Position numbers and translations under genes: made by a program
The notes under the pieces: model-generated
Databases searched by the model: none
Told to the model about the DNA's origin: nothing
Seen by the model: only the letters and a program-made list of their open reading frames with translations
From: Pseudomonadales bacterium
GTDB taxonomy: Bacteria; Pseudomonadota; Gammaproteobacteria; Pseudomonadales; Azotimanducaceae
Direction of reading: 5' to 3'
Assembly: GCA_019090615.1 (NCBI GenBank)
Contig: JAHRVQ010000078.1
Location: 44,855 to 108,854, forward strand
DNA length: 64,000 bases
Shown: one piece after another, positions 26,714-37,161 of the stretch
Position numbering within the stretch: the first letter of the stretch is position 1
Layout: the number at the start of each line of letters is the position of its first letter

Positions 26714-29287
26714 TTATCGCCTAAACCGAATAATATCATTACAGCAATATCCGGTGATTTTATGTCCCGATAGAATATTCCCAGCTAATATTTCCTGTGC
26801 TAGCGGATTCTCAACAAATCGTTGAATAGCCCTTTTTAGAGGTCTGGCACCATACAGTGGGTCAAACCCAGCGGCCACCAGGTAATCAACTGCTGCAACG
26901 GTAAAATCCAGACTAATACTGTTTTCAAGCAACCTGGCCTTTAATTCGGCCAGTTGAATTTGGGCAATTTCACCAATCGCCGCCCCATCCAATGCATGAA
27001 ATACAACGGCATCATCAATTCGGTTTAAAAATTCTGGCCGAAAACATTCCGCCACAAGTTTCATCACGGCTTTTTTCATCGCCTGGTAATCAGCACCCTG
27101 ATCAATATTAAGAATCAAATCCGAACCCAGATTAGAAGTCATAATTAATACTGTATTTTTAAAGTCTACAGTCCTGCCATGGCTATCAGTCAACCTGCCT
27201 TCATCTAAAACCTGCAGCAAAATATTAAACACATCTGCGTGAGCTTTTTCAATTTCATCCAACAATATTACAGAGTAAGGCTTGCGACGCACCCGCTCTG
27301 TTAGATAGCCGCCTTCTTCAAAGCCAATGTATCCAGGTGGCGCACCAATCAACCGTGCCACTGCATGTTTCTCCATAAACTCCGACATATCTATTCGAAT
27401 AAGTGCATCTTCGCTATCGAACAGTTGTTGCGCCAGGGATTTACAAAGCTGCGTTTTACCCACACCGGTCGGCCCCAAAAACAAAAATGATCCATTGGGA
27501 CGCGCAGGATCAGAAATACCTGCACGGGCGCGACGCACCGAATTGGCCACCGCACTGACCGCTTCTGACTGACCGATAACCTGTTCCTGCAGGCTAATTT
27601 CAAGATCGAGTAATTTTTGTTTTTCGCCGGCTAACATCCGCGCCACGGGAATGCCGGTCCATTTTGCAACGATAGCCGCTATTTCATCTTCAGTAACACG
27701 ATTGCGCAGCAACTTCATTTCCATCATCTCTGCCTGGGCAGCCATATCAAGTTGTTTTTCAAGGCGCGGTATATCGCCATATTGAAGCTCAGACATTTTG
27801 CTTAAATCGCCAATACGACGCGCAGCTTTAAAATCTGCACGCGCCTGCTCCAGCTCTTCTTTAATCTGTTGTGTGCCATGTAATGCTGCTTTCTCGGCAT
27901 TCCAGATTTCTTCCAGGTCTGAAAAATCTTTGCCTAACTCAGCAATGGACTCATCCAGAAGTTCAAGACGTTGTATTGAACCCGGGTCAGATTCATTCTT
28001 AAGCGCCTCGCGCTCAATTTTCAACTGTATCAAACGCCGCTCCAAACGATCCATTTGTTCTGGTTTCGAATCTATTTCCATGCGAATCAGGCTGGCAGAC
28101 TCATCGATCAAATCAATGGCTTTATCAGGCAATTGCCTATCGGTAATATACCTATGCGATAACCTTGTCGCCGCAACAATCGCCGGGTCCGTAATATCCA
28201 CCCCGTGATGGATTTCATATCGTTGTTTCAGCCCTCTCAATATCGCAATAGTATCATCGGCACTAGGCTCAGCTACCAGCACCTTCTGGAATCGTCGTTC
28301 AAGCGCCGCATCACTCTCCAGATATTCTCGATATTCATCCAGCGTGGTAGCACCAACACAATGCAATTCACCTCTTGCCAATGCAGGTTTAAGCATATTA
28401 CCCGCATCCAGGGCACCCTCCCCTTTACCCGCCCCAACAACCATATGCAGTTCATCGATAAACAATATCACTCGGCCTTGCTGTTTCATCAGCTCATATA
28501 ATACCGCCTTAAGTCGCTCTTCAAATTCACCACGAAACTTTGCTCCGGCAATAAGCGCGCCCATATCCAACGACAGTATTTTTTTCTCCCGCAGGCCTTC
28601 GGGTACTTCACCGTTGATAATACGTTGTGCCAGCCCCTCTACAATGGCCGTTTTACCCACCCCTGGCTCACCAATTAATACTGGATTATTTTTTCTCCGG
28701 CGCTGTAAAACCTGAATCGTGCGACGAATTTCTTCGTCCCTGCCAATAACTGGGTCCAAACGCCCCTGTTCGGCTAATTCAGTCAGGTCGATGGTATATT
28801 TATCCAGTGCCTGTCGATTTTGATCATCATTAGCCGTATTAACCGCAGCACCACCTCGGAATTGCCTGATCACCCGTTCCAGTGCCTCAATCTGGATATG
28901 ATGCTGTTTAAAACAATCAGCCACCGCGCCCTTGTCAGAAGCAGCCGCCAAAATCACCCATTCTGTGGCGATAAACTGATCTGACTGTTGTTGAGAGAAC
29001 TTATCCGCCAGATTAAATAAACGGCCCAACTCCTTCGACATTTGAATATCACCGGTCGGGTTTTTTACTTCGGCTAAATTACCCAAAATGCTTTCGAGGG
29101 CCTGTTCAAAAGAGGCGGTATCCACGCCCATTTGAAACAACATCGGAGCCGCTGAACCACCTGCTTGACGCAAAAGTGCCACAATTAAATGTACCGGCAT
29201 CAGATAATTATGATCATGCCCTACCGCCAATGACTGGGCGTCAGCCAAGGCTTCTTGTAGTTTGGTAGTAAATCGATCAATTCTCAT
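26714..29287 (-). CDS. clpB: ATP-dependent disaggregase ClpB
   Basis: Hexameric Hsp100 chaperone that, with DnaK, pulls proteins out of heat-induced aggregates in the cytoplasm. From ATG 29287 the product is 857 residues, exactly the E. coli length, starting [14 protein letters not shown]. It has the N-terminal Clp repeats, AAA-1 with [14 protein letters not shown], the coiled-coil middle domain (about 410-525) and AAA-2 with [15 protein letters not shown]. The C-terminal end is FRR. A frame extending 19 codons upstream lacks support. Heat-shock promoter elements could not be recognised in the 109-bp spacer shared with the divergent greB. Its 3' end abuts the SOS boxes. Confidence 0.98.
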   Translation of the reverse strand: MRIDRFTTKLQEALADAQSLAVGHDHNYLMPVHLIVALLRQAGGSAAPMLFQMGVDTASFEQALESILGNLAEVKNPTGDIQMSKELGRLFNLADKFSQQQSDQFIATEWVILAAASDKGAVADCFKQHHIQIEALERVIRQFRGGAAVNTANDDQNRQALDKYTIDLTELAEQGRLDPVIGRDEEIRRTIQVLQRRRKNNPVLIGEPGVGKTAIVEGLAQRIINGEVPEGLREKKILSLDMGALIAGAKFRGEFEERLKAVLYELMKQQGRVILFIDELHMVVGAGKGEGALDAGNMLKPALARGELHCVGATTLDEYREYLESDAALERRFQKVLVAEPSADDTIAILRGLKQRYEIHHGVDITDPAIVAATRLSHRYITDRQLPDKAIDLIDESASLIRMEIDSKPEQMDRLERRLIQLKIEREALKNESDPGSIQRLELLDESIAELGKDFSDLEEIWNAEKAALHGTQQIKEELEQARADFKAARRIGDLSKMSELQYGDIPRLEKQLDMAAQAEMMEMKLLRNRVTEDEIAAIVAKWTGIPVARMLAGEKQKLLDLEISLQEQVIGQSEAVSAVANSVRRARAGISDPARPNGSFLFLGPTGVGKTQLCKSLAQQLFDSEDALIRIDMSEFMEKHAVARLIGAPPGYIGFEEGGYLTERVRRKPYSVILLDEIEKAHADVFNILLQVLDEGRLTDSHGRTVDFKNTVLIMTSNLGSDLILNIDQGADYQAMKKAVMKLVAECFRPEFLNRIDDAVVFHALDGAAIGEIAQIQLAELKARLLENSISLDFTVAAVDYLVAAGFDPLYGARPLKRAIQRFVENPLAQEILAGNILSGHKITGYCCNDIIRFRR

Positions 29288-29396
29288 TTTAAGTTGTCCA
29301 AATCCGTTATAATTGGTGCGTAAGGTACAAGCGCTCCGGCCCATCTAACTATAGACGTTAAGCTGCTAAAACAGGGTTGTTAAACAGGAATACATA

Positions 29397-29879
29397 GTGA
29401 CTGACAAGGTATATATTACCCCGCAGGGTGCGCGCCATCTCCGCGACGAACTAAATCATATCTGGAAAGTAACCCGCCCTGACGTGACGCAAAAAGTCTC
29501 GGCCGCCGCTGCACTCGGTGATCGCTCAGAGAATGCTGACTATATTTATGGCAAAAAGCAACTACGCGAAATTGACAAACGCATTCGCTATCTCACCAAA
29601 CGGCTGGACAACCTGGAAATTGTCGATCGCATTCCCGAGGATCAAAACCGCGTCTTTTTTGGTGCCTGGGTCAAACTTGAAGACCAATCGGGTAAAGTTT
29701 CTGTGCTACGTATTGTTGGCGCTGATGAATTCGACCTGGCAAAAGGCTGGATTAGCCTTAAATCTCCGATCGCCAAAGGCATACTTGGTAAACATAAAGG
29801 CGACGACACCACTATCATGAGTCCGGAAGGTAAAAAAGAAATGTTTATCGCCGATATCAGTTATACAGGCTGGTCTTAA
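29397..29879 (+). CDS. greB: Transcript cleavage factor GreB
   Basis: Binds the secondary channel of RNA polymerase and stimulates cleavage of backtracked transcripts. The 160-residue product has an N-terminal coiled coil tipped by the acidic ALGDRSENADYIYGKKQLREID block, whose aspartate and glutamate coordinate the catalytic magnesium. The C-terminal FKBP-like domain includes IVGADEFDLAKGWISLKSPIAK. The YGKKQLREIDKRIRYLTKRL sequence is GreB-type rather than GreA-type. The start is GTG. hisC begins one base after its stop, so the two are co-transcribed. Confidence 0.96.
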   Translation: MTDKVYITPQGARHLRDELNHIWKVTRPDVTQKVSAAAALGDRSENADYIYGKKQLREIDKRIRYLTKRLDNLEIVDRIPEDQNRVFFGAWVKLEDQSGKVSVLRIVGADEFDLAKGWISLKSPIAKGILGKHKGDDTTIMSPEGKKEMFIADISYTGWS

Positions 29880-29880
29880 T

Positions 29881-30969
29881 ATGAAATTTGAACGACCGAA
29901 TATTCAGCAAATGACAGGTTATGCCGCGGGTGAACAGCCCCAGGATGAAAAGACCATCAAGCTCAATACCAACGAAAACCCCTACCCACCTTCACCCGTG
30001 GTAGACGAAACAATAAAGCGTTTTACCGCAACCAGCTTAAGGCGTTATCCGCCCCCCACCGCCGCTAAATTTCGTAGTATTGCGGCAAAGCTCCACCAGG
30101 TCGAAGAAAATAATATTATTGCCACTCGGGGTGGCGATGAATTACTGCGCCTGGTCATCACAACCTTTGTTGACCCAGGCGAAACCATCGCCATGTCCGA
30201 ACCCACCTATTCGCTCTACCCAGTCTTGGCACAAATACACAACTGCCCCATTCTCAAAGTGCCACTTGAAGCAAACTGGGCGCTTAATAAAGACTTCATT
30301 AAAAAGACCAATCAGGCACAAGCTAAACTGGTCCTTGTGGTTAATCCACACGCACCTTCTGGTCATCTGCTTGAACCGGCCGAAATCAAACAACTGGCAG
30401 AATTAAGTAACTCGGTGGTTCTAATTGATGAAGCCTATGTAGATTTTATTGATCCGGCGCGACAATACGATTGCCTGTCACTGGTTAAGGAATATAACAA
30501 TCTGATATTTTTACGCACCCTGAGCAAAGGTTATTCTCTGGCTGGGCTACGCTTTGGCTATGGCATAGGCCATGAGACGCTCATTTCCCCAATAATGAAT
30601 AAAACCCGCGATAGCTACAATCTGGATCTCTTCAGCCAGCAAATCGCCACCGCTGCCCTGTCGGACCAAAACTATGCGAGCCAGACCTGGCATAAAGTGC
30701 GCGAGCAAAAACAAAAACTTGACCAGGCGTTAATTACATTAGGGATTAAATCAGCCCCCAGTGAAGCCAATTTCCTTTTAGCAACCCTAAATGCCGACCT
30801 GCCTATGACAGCACAACAGGTTTATGTAGCGTTAAAACAGCAACATATTCTAGTGCGGTATTTCGACGCCCCCGGTTTACAGGATAAATTACGCATTACC
30901 ATTGGCACCGCCGAGGAAAACGATCAATTGATAAGTACCATCAAACGACTATTCAGTAGCTTTCAATAG
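29881..30969 (+). CDS. hisC: Histidinol-phosphate aminotransferase HisC
   Basis: PLP-dependent enzyme that converts imidazole-acetol phosphate and glutamate to histidinol phosphate in histidine synthesis. The 362-residue product has IKLNTNENPYPPSP, RRYPPP, the LIDEAYVDF aspartate block and TLSKGYSLAGLRFGYG with the PLP-binding lysine. It ends with RITIGTAEEN. Length is typical. It starts immediately after greB and lies outside any his operon, as is common for a second HisC copy in Pseudomonas relatives. A terminator-like hairpin follows. Confidence 0.93.
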   Translation: MKFERPNIQQMTGYAAGEQPQDEKTIKLNTNENPYPPSPVVDETIKRFTATSLRRYPPPTAAKFRSIAAKLHQVEENNIIATRGGDELLRLVITTFVDPGETIAMSEPTYSLYPVLAQIHNCPILKVPLEANWALNKDFIKKTNQAQAKLVLVVNPHAPSGHLLEPAEIKQLAELSNSVVLIDEAYVDFIDPARQYDCLSLVKEYNNLIFLRTLSKGYSLAGLRFGYGIGHETLISPIMNKTRDSYNLDLFSQQIATAALSDQNYASQTWHKVREQKQKLDQALITLGIKSAPSEANFLLATLNADLPMTAQQVYVALKQQHILVRYFDAPGLQDKLRITIGTAEENDQLISTIKRLFSSFQ

Positions 30970-30977
30970 CTTTCAAT

Positions 30978-31005
30978 AGCTAAGGGTATAACACCTTAGC
31001 TTTAT
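30978..31005 (+). terminator. Putative terminator of greB-hisC
   Basis: AGCTAAGG at 30978-30985 pairs with CCTTAGCT at 30994-31001 around an 8-nt loop, followed by TTAT. The stem is perfect but the U-tract is short, so efficiency is uncertain. A 10-bp duplication (AGCTTTCAAT) runs into the hairpin from the left. Confidence 0.55.
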
Positions 31006-31043
31006 GCGAACTGTCCATATACGAGCGATCATGATGCGACGGA

Positions 31044-31895
31044 TCAGTCTACATCTCTGATTAGACCCTCCTGTGCAACCGAAGCAATTAGTATACCCGC
31101 CTCAGTAAACATATTACCTCGGTTGAATCCTCTGGCACCGGTAGCAGATGGACTATCCTGAGCAAATAAAATCCACTCATCCACCTTAAAAGGTCGATGA
31201 AACCACATTGCATGGTCCAGACTGGCAGTCATCAAGCCGGTAAAAAAAGATTTACCCAAAGGCAACGTGCAAGTACCCAAAATCCCCAGGTCGGAGGCAT
31301 AGGCGAGTATGCACTGATGTAAAGCGGAGTCTTCTGGCAAGGTACTTCTTGCTCTAAACCAAACATTCTGAACCGCGGGCCTGGGTTCCGGCTTAAACAT
31401 ATTAATTGGTTCGACCCGACGAATTTCAATCGGCCGGTCATTAACCATCTGATGCATTTGTTCTGTTAACTCGTCCCCAGCACGCATAATAATACTTTCT
31501 TCAGTAAGGCAATCTTCAGGGGCTGGCACCTTAGGCATTTCAACCTGGTGACTGAAGCCTGGCTCCTCAATTTGAAAGGAAGTGGACATATTAAAAATCG
31601 CTTCTCCTTTTTGAATAGCGACCACCCGCCGAGTGGTAAAACTTCGACCATCACGAATCCTGTCAACTTCATATACAATCGGCAGTGTTGGGTCTCCTGG
31701 CCGCAAAAAATATCCGTGTAAAGAATGACACGGCCGATCCTCTACTGTGCGCGACGCCGCTATAAGCGCCTGACCTATCACTTGACCGCCGAATACCCTG
31801 GGTGTGCCCAGGGTTGTACTCATACCTCTAAATAAATTGACTTCCAGTTGTTCCAGATCAAGCTGATCTATTAAAGCCTTTAGGATGTTCGCCAT
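31044..31895 (-). CDS. tesB: Acyl-CoA thioesterase II TesB
   Basis: Hydrolyses medium- and long-chain acyl-CoA to free fatty acid and CoA in the cytoplasm. From ATG 31895, preceded by AGAGG at 5 nt, the product is 283 residues, close to E. coli TesB (286). The double-hotdog fold is indicated by FRGMSTTLGTPRVFGGQVIGQAL and HSLHGYFLRPGDPTLPIVYEV in the first half and ASLDHAMWFHRPF in the second. The latter carries the catalytic-site aspartate. A frame 17 codons longer has no ribosome-binding site. It is convergent with hisC and followed downstream by no gene on its strand. Confidence 0.95.
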   Translation of the reverse strand: MANILKALIDQLDLEQLEVNLFRGMSTTLGTPRVFGGQVIGQALIAASRTVEDRPCHSLHGYFLRPGDPTLPIVYEVDRIRDGRSFTTRRVVAIQKGEAIFNMSTSFQIEEPGFSHQVEMPKVPAPEDCLTEESIIMRAGDELTEQMHQMVNDRPIEIRRVEPINMFKPEPRPAVQNVWFRARSTLPEDSALHQCILAYASDLGILGTCTLPLGKSFFTGLMTASLDHAMWFHRPFKVDEWILFAQDSPSATGARGFNRGNMFTEAGILIASVAQEGLIRDVD

Positions 31896-31974
31896 TATTA
31901 CCTCTTTTAACACTGTAATACACCAGCAAAATGGCACCTGCCGCATTATTCATCGCATCATTAAATGCACCAAA

Positions 31975-32034
31975 CAATGTCTAAAACAATGTCTAAAACG
32001 ATGTCTAAACCAAGGTCTAAACCAAGGTCTAAAA
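31975..32034. repeat. Tandem repeat, 12-bp unit x5
   Basis: Five 12-bp copies of CAATGTCTAAAA-type sequence start at 31975, 31987, 31999, 32011 and 32023; the last two share CAAGGTCTAAA. A sixth partial copy follows. It lies between comEC's stop and the tesB start, in the presumed tesB promoter region. Confidence 0.92.
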
Positions 32035-32134
32035 CACTGTAGCAATTAGCACCAGCACTGGTAAAAAAACCCTGATTTAATTATAGCTGCCTTAACGACT
32101 AGCAGACTGCCGAGTGGCTGTCCTGAGGGAGAGT

Positions 32135-34453
32135 TCAATCATACCAGAAATGCGCCTGATCAACCCGTGCAGTATGTACCTTAATCGCAGTCTGTTTTAT
32201 TTCGAGAATAATCTGACCTGATTCCGCTGTATTGAGTAGAGGTATGCCTCGATCCTTATAGCGCTGAACCACCAATGGATGAGGGTGATTAAATCGGTTT
32301 CGGAACCCTGCAGAAATAATCACCCGCTGTGGTCGAACATGATTCAGAAAACCCGGCGATGATGAGGTGATACTGCCGTGATGAGGAGCAATCATTAGAT
32401 CAATAAAAGGCAACCTGGTTGTTTTTAAAACAGCCTCACTAGCGCTTTCTATATCGCCAGGCAACAAAATTGCTACAGCCTCAGTTTCAACCAGCAATAT
32501 ACAGGATTTATCATTCTCGTTAGCCGTAACAACACTGCCTGCCAGGAAGCTAAATTTCACCTGATCCAGCTGCCAGGGCCCCGCCTTATTGCACGGCTCA
32601 CCATAGACTGCATCACTTGAAAGTCTATATTTCACGTCAAGTTCAGCCAGCAAGCCATTAAATCCCCCTGCGTGATCAAGGTCACCATGGCTCACCACCA
32701 CAGACTCAATCCTGTCAGCGCCCAGGCGACGTATAGCTGGCGCCACAATCTGTGCACCGGCATCAAAGCGCTCGCCAAATACCGGACCTGTATCATATAC
32801 AACCATATGTGAACGAGTCTTAAGTAAAACCGACAACCCCTGCCCAACATCCAGAACACTCACTACAAGGTCGGTATCTACATACTTGTCGGCAGGGAAA
32901 AATATCGGCAAAAAAAGCACCATCGCTAACCACCGAGGCATCAAACCGCGTTGCGACAGCAGCACCCAACTACCCAAACAGGCCAGTATAATAGCCGCCC
33001 AGCCCGACCCCGTTCGCTGCCAAACCCAATCTAGATCAGCAAAGAAACTCAAAACCCGAATGAATAGTTCCAGGATCATATAGACCAGTTCCAGTAACCA
33101 GGCGCCTATCTGCCAATCCAGCAAGATACAGGGTAGCGCAACCAGCAATATAGGAATAACGATCACACCGATTACCGGAATGGCGAATAAATTCACAGCT
33201 ACTGAAATATAAGAGAACTGCAAAACCCAGCATAATAAAATGGGCGCCATGGCAACAAACACAACCCATTGAGTCTTTATCAACCCGATCAACTTTGTTA
33301 CCCGGCTTTCCGACAGCGGTATTTTACCGCTAAATGCAAAGATCAAGCTGGCAACTGCACCAAAGGACAACCAGTAACCCGCATTTAATGCCGCAAATGG
33401 ATTCAATACTGTCACCAGAAACAACGCATAAATAAAAACCAGGCTCACTCTGATCGGTCGCTGTAACGTCGATGCCAACATTGCCAACCCGACCATCACT
33501 AGCGCCCTCTGAACGGGCAAACCCGCACCAGCAATTGCGCCATACGCCACAGTGACCAGCAAGGTCAGTAACATAGATGCAAGCCGCCATCTGGCAATAA
33601 AAGGCCGCAACAGGAAACTACACAGCGCAAATACCAGAGCCGCCACCAAACCTACATGTAGACCAGAGATGATCAGCAGATGATTGGTTCCAGTGGCGGA
33701 TAAAATCTGCCAGATATTTTTCTCGATCTGGCCGCTTTCTCCAATCAACAACGCCAATAACACACCACGAATATTGCTAGCAGGTAATTTGGTATTAACA
33801 TACTGACGAATTTTAGCTCTAATCTGGTGATGAATTGCGCGCCTACCCGCCACTTCCAGCCGCACATTTTCTTTACCGGAACGCACATAACCCGTGGCAA
33901 CAATACCCTGAGCAAACAACCAGCCCTCATAATCGAATAAACCGAAATTAACTGAACCATGAGGCCGAGTCAGCTTAACAACAAGTTGCCATTTTTCCCC
34001 AGCCTCTGGTAACACAGCAGCTGAATACCAACTCAGACTAATACGCGCCGGCAAATCCATATCTGCCGAAATAAAACTGCCAGGCAGTGCGTTAATATGC
34101 TGCACCTCAACAACCTGAAAAAGAAATTTCGAGTAACCCCGTTTAGGCAAAGAACTAGAACTTGCACTGAAACTGCTATTGGCCGGCAGCGAAGTAATAT
34201 ACCCAGTGACCAGTAACTCTGTGTTTTGCAGCTCGGGTGCCAATTTTTCCTCAAGCCCTAGCGCAGCAATGCCAATAGCGAATAACAAACCGATCACCCC
34301 GCAACAAAAAATGCGTAATCGCTTATAACAAAGCCCCAACAAAGCCAAAGTTAAGACCAGCCACAGGTACATTCTGAGATCCAGTCCAGGTAACACTGGC
34401 AATTGCGCAACGAGCACGGTCGCAAAAATAAAACTCAATAGATATAAATGCAT
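32135..34453 (-). CDS. comEC: DNA uptake channel ComEC/Rec2
   Basis: Inner-membrane channel that brings single-stranded DNA into the cytoplasm during natural transformation. The 772-residue product opens with several hydrophobic segments. It has an OB-like soluble part, the competence domain with GTNHLLIISGLHVGLVAAL and further helices. The C-terminal metallo-beta-lactamase-like domain includes SVLDVGQGLSVLL, VVSHGDLDHAGG (HxDxDH-type) and IAPHHGSITS. Length is normal. In Pseudomonas it adjoins exbB on one side and the DUF2062 gene on the other; the latter is kept here (divergent), the former is not. Its presence suggests, but does not prove, competence. Confidence 0.96.
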   Translation of the reverse strand: MHLYLLSFIFATVLVAQLPVLPGLDLRMYLWLVLTLALLGLCYKRLRIFCCGVIGLLFAIGIAALGLEEKLAPELQNTELLVTGYITSLPANSSFSASSSSLPKRGYSKFLFQVVEVQHINALPGSFISADMDLPARISLSWYSAAVLPEAGEKWQLVVKLTRPHGSVNFGLFDYEGWLFAQGIVATGYVRSGKENVRLEVAGRRAIHHQIRAKIRQYVNTKLPASNIRGVLLALLIGESGQIEKNIWQILSATGTNHLLIISGLHVGLVAALVFALCSFLLRPFIARWRLASMLLTLLVTVAYGAIAGAGLPVQRALVMVGLAMLASTLQRPIRVSLVFIYALFLVTVLNPFAALNAGYWLSFGAVASLIFAFSGKIPLSESRVTKLIGLIKTQWVVFVAMAPILLCWVLQFSYISVAVNLFAIPVIGVIVIPILLVALPCILLDWQIGAWLLELVYMILELFIRVLSFFADLDWVWQRTGSGWAAIILACLGSWVLLSQRGLMPRWLAMVLFLPIFFPADKYVDTDLVVSVLDVGQGLSVLLKTRSHMVVYDTGPVFGERFDAGAQIVAPAIRRLGADRIESVVVSHGDLDHAGGFNGLLAELDVKYRLSSDAVYGEPCNKAGPWQLDQVKFSFLAGSVVTANENDKSCILLVETEAVAILLPGDIESASEAVLKTTRLPFIDLMIAPHHGSITSSSPGFLNHVRPQRVIISAGFRNRFNHPHPLVVQRYKDRGIPLLNTAESGQIILEIKQTAIKVHTARVDQAHFWYD

Positions 34454-34639
34454 GAAAAGTTGCCTCTAGTCTGTTGTGTAACAAATCAGGCTGCTTTTTC
34501 AAATCAGATGTCCGCCATACAACGCGTAAGACATACACGTTTTATTGAAATCGATATGAGACAGTGGATAATGTGCGCGCAATATACTTTTTTAGACCAT
34601 TAGCATTTCTCTAACCGTTTTAGTTGCTAGTTTTTAAAG

Positions 34640-35146
34640 ATGCCATTTCAAAAATACTTACCAGGTAAAGATCGACTCAGAGGTATATCCTCGTTGCGAT
34701 ACTTGGGTGAGATGATTTTTGAACCCAATCTCTGGCATTTCAACCGCCATTCTGTGTCCTACGCAGTTCTGATCGGTATTTTCTGGTGCTTCATGCCCAT
34801 CCCGTTTCAGATGCTACCTTGCGCATTTACAGTGGTCTGGGTCAGATGCAACATTCCCCTTGCCATAGGGCTGGTGTGGATTAGTAACCCGCTAACAATG
34901 GTACCAATGATGTACTTTTCCTATCGCGTGGGTGCCTGGGTAAGCAACGACCAGCACATAGTAAAATCGTTTCCGGATTCTTTTGAACTCTTATCCGATC
35001 AGCTGGACCTGGTTTGGCAACCTTTATTGCTGGGCTGTTTTGTTACTGGCTTAAGTCTGGGTATTATCGGGTTTTGCCTGGTAAGAATTTACTGGCGCTG
35101 GCGGGTAACAACAAAATGGGCAAAACGTAAACTTCGCATGAAATAA
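34640..35146 (+). CDS. DUF2062 family membrane protein
   Basis: Small inner-membrane protein of unknown function, widely placed between comEC and lolCDE. The 168-residue product has the family signature: a short polar start, SVSYAVLIGIFWCFMPIPFQML as first hydrophobic segment, then ISNPLTMVPMMYFSYRVG and a C-terminal helix (LGCFVTGLSLGIIGFCLVRI) with a basic tail. I count about three transmembrane segments. It is divergent from comEC and converges with lolE. Family call is confident, function is not known. Confidence 0.9.
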   Translation: MPFQKYLPGKDRLRGISSLRYLGEMIFEPNLWHFNRHSVSYAVLIGIFWCFMPIPFQMLPCAFTVVWVRCNIPLAIGLVWISNPLTMVPMMYFSYRVGAWVSNDQHIVKSFPDSFELLSDQLDLVWQPLLLGCFVTGLSLGIIGFCLVRIYWRWRVTTKWAKRKLRMK

Positions 35147-35179
35147 AACTAACTCATGTTTGACGCGCTAACCAAATCG

Positions 35180-36370
35180 TCATTCGGTCCGCAACGCTGC
35201 ACTTGGCTCAATGTTCGCAGCCCGGTAGGCCGGGTACAAGGTAGCCATTATACTAATAGCAAATGACACAACAATAATGAGTAAAACGTCTGCCAGTCGA
35301 ACATCAGTCGGCACACGATCAAAATAGGTACCGGCAAGCATTCGGCTACCTGATATATCTTCCAGCAGGCCAATCACTTCGGTAATGTTATAGGCAAGCG
35401 GAATTCCCAGTGCAATGCCGCCCAGGGTACCCACAAAGCCAATAACACCACCCTGGACAATAAAAACCCCCATAATACTCAAACGCGACATGCCCATAGT
35501 TCTTAATACGGCTATTTGGGCTTGTTTCGCTTTGACCATCATACTTAAGCCGGAAATAGTATTAAAAGCCGCGATCGCAACAACCAAGGTCAGCAGCAAA
35601 AACATCATCAGTTTTTCCATACGCACGGTTTCAAAAAAATCGCCATAATCCTGAGTCCAGTCAGAGACCACCAGCACCTGCTCAGGCAACTGTTGTTTCA
35701 CCTGGTTCACGCCAAAAACATTCTCCAAAGTAAGTCGAATATTGTGCTGACTATCACCCACCATTTTCTGTAAATCTTCCAGGTGTATCAAAACCAGCGA
35801 ATAATCCAGCTCTGACTGCAGTGCAAATACCCCCGCGAGTTCAACTCGGGCAATTTTTGGCACCACACCAGCGCCGCCTTTCGACGGCTCTGGAATCAAC
35901 ATAGAGATACTGTCTCCAAGTCCCAGCCCTAATTGATTGGCCAACGAATCACCCATAATAATGTTGTTACTACCAGCCACCAGGTTATCAATATTACCCT
36001 GCAAAATATGTTGCGGCAGGACAGATATTTCAGCTTCAAACTCTGGCACTATGCCGTAAACTGCCACCAGTCGGTTACTTCGTGATTGCACCATAATACC
36101 GGCTCGATCAATAAACGGCGCTGCGGCAACAACACCCTCGAGCTGTTGCATACTTTCTAGCTGAGAATTTTTGATTTGCATATGAGGTACTGCACCGAGG
36201 ATACGATATTTTAACTGGCTATCAAAACCATTCATAATTGACACCACAACGATTAGCGCAGTCACACCGAAAGCAAGCCCAACCATTGACACGCGAGTAA
36301 TAAATGACAAATAATCGCTACCCTTCTCACTCACAGAAAATCGCAATCCCATATATATGGCGACATTCAC
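35180..36370 (-). CDS. lolE: Lipoprotein-releasing ABC transporter permease (LolC/LolE type)
   Basis: Permease subunit of LolCDE, which extracts outer-membrane lipoproteins from the inner membrane and hands them to LolA. The 396-residue product has one N-terminal helix (VGLAFGVTALIVVVSIMNGFDSQL), a large periplasmic domain and three C-terminal helices of FtsX type (MMFLLLTLVVAIAAFNTISGLSMMVKAKQ onward). It is the last gene of lolC-lolD-lolE. Its GTG start overlaps the lolD stop as GTGA. LolC versus LolE naming is by position in the operon; the two permeases are paralogs. Confidence 0.93.
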   Translation of the reverse strand: MNVAIYMGLRFSVSEKGSDYLSFITRVSMVGLAFGVTALIVVVSIMNGFDSQLKYRILGAVPHMQIKNSQLESMQQLEGVVAAAPFIDRAGIMVQSRSNRLVAVYGIVPEFEAEISVLPQHILQGNIDNLVAGSNNIIMGDSLANQLGLGLGDSISMLIPEPSKGGAGVVPKIARVELAGVFALQSELDYSLVLIHLEDLQKMVGDSQHNIRLTLENVFGVNQVKQQLPEQVLVVSDWTQDYGDFFETVRMEKLMMFLLLTLVVAIAAFNTISGLSMMVKAKQAQIAVLRTMGMSRLSIMGVFIVQGGVIGFVGTLGGIALGIPLAYNITEVIGLLEDISGSRMLAGTYFDRVPTDVRLADVLLIIVVSFAISIMATLYPAYRAANIEPSAALRTE

Positions 36371-37161
36371 TGGTTGAACAATCCTTTTCCTGACGGCTTA
36401 GTTGCCCCAATGGCCGAATCAGAGTCTAACCGCACCATCATTTCCGCTGCATCGGCATCATCACTATGACTCGCAACCAGCGGACGCCTTTCCAGGCGGC
36501 CATTATGTAGTTCGAACACCTTATCCATTCTGGCTGCTAATTTCAGATTATGCGTTACAACGATGAAACTGGTCTGCAACTGCCGACTCAAATCAAGCAT
36601 TAATTCATCCACCTGGGCCGCTGTTTCTTCATCCAGGTTACCCGTCGGCTCATCAGCCAGCACACAGGCAGGTTTTGCCACCAGCGCTCGGGCAATTGCT
36701 ACCCGTTGTCGTTCGCCGCCTGACATCTGCCCAGGTCGATGCTTCAATCGACCACCAAGGCCTACTTTTTCAAGTAGCTCGCTCGCCTCTGTCATCGCCG
36801 TTGATTTCTTCATGCCACCAATCAACAACGGCATGGCGGTATTTTCAAGCGCAGAAAACTCTGCTAACAAATGATGAAACTGATAGATAAAACCCAGCGA
36901 CTGATTTCTCAGCCGACAAAGTTCTTTTTCTACCAGTTGCTGTATATTTTCGCCCTGAATAGTCACCGTGCCTGCATCGGGTTTATCCAACCCCGCTAAT
37001 AAATGCAACAAAGTACTTTTACCACTACCAGATAAACCAACAATTGCAATCCGTTCGGCCGGTTTAACTTCAAAACTAATCCCTTTTAATATTTGCAGGT
37101 CATTGCCGCCCTGACGATATTTTTTATACAGATCGTCTACTTTAATTATCACTTCACTCAT
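36367..37161 (-). CDS. lolD: Lipoprotein-releasing ABC transporter ATPase LolD
   Basis: ATPase of LolCDE. From ATG 37161 the product is 264 residues. It has Walker A GLSGSGKSTLLHLLAGLD, the LolD-type FIYQFHHLLAEFSALENTAMPL, signature MSGGERQRVAIARAL and VLADEPTGNLDEETA. A tail of roughly 40 residues beyond FELHNGRL, rich in Asp and Ser, makes it longer than E. coli LolD (233). The longer frame upstream to 37269 overlaps lolC extensively and is rejected. It overlaps lolC by 8 nt and lolE by 4 nt, indicating tight coupling. Confidence 0.96.
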   Translation of the reverse strand: MSEVIIKVDDLYKKYRQGGNDLQILKGISFEVKPAERIAIVGLSGSGKSTLLHLLAGLDKPDAGTVTIQGENIQQLVEKELCRLRNQSLGFIYQFHHLLAEFSALENTAMPLLIGGMKKSTAMTEASELLEKVGLGGRLKHRPGQMSGGERQRVAIARALVAKPACVLADEPTGNLDEETAAQVDELMLDLSRQLQTSFIVVTHNLKLAARMDKVFELHNGRLERRPLVASHSDDADAAEMMVRLDSDSAIGATKPSGKGLFNQ

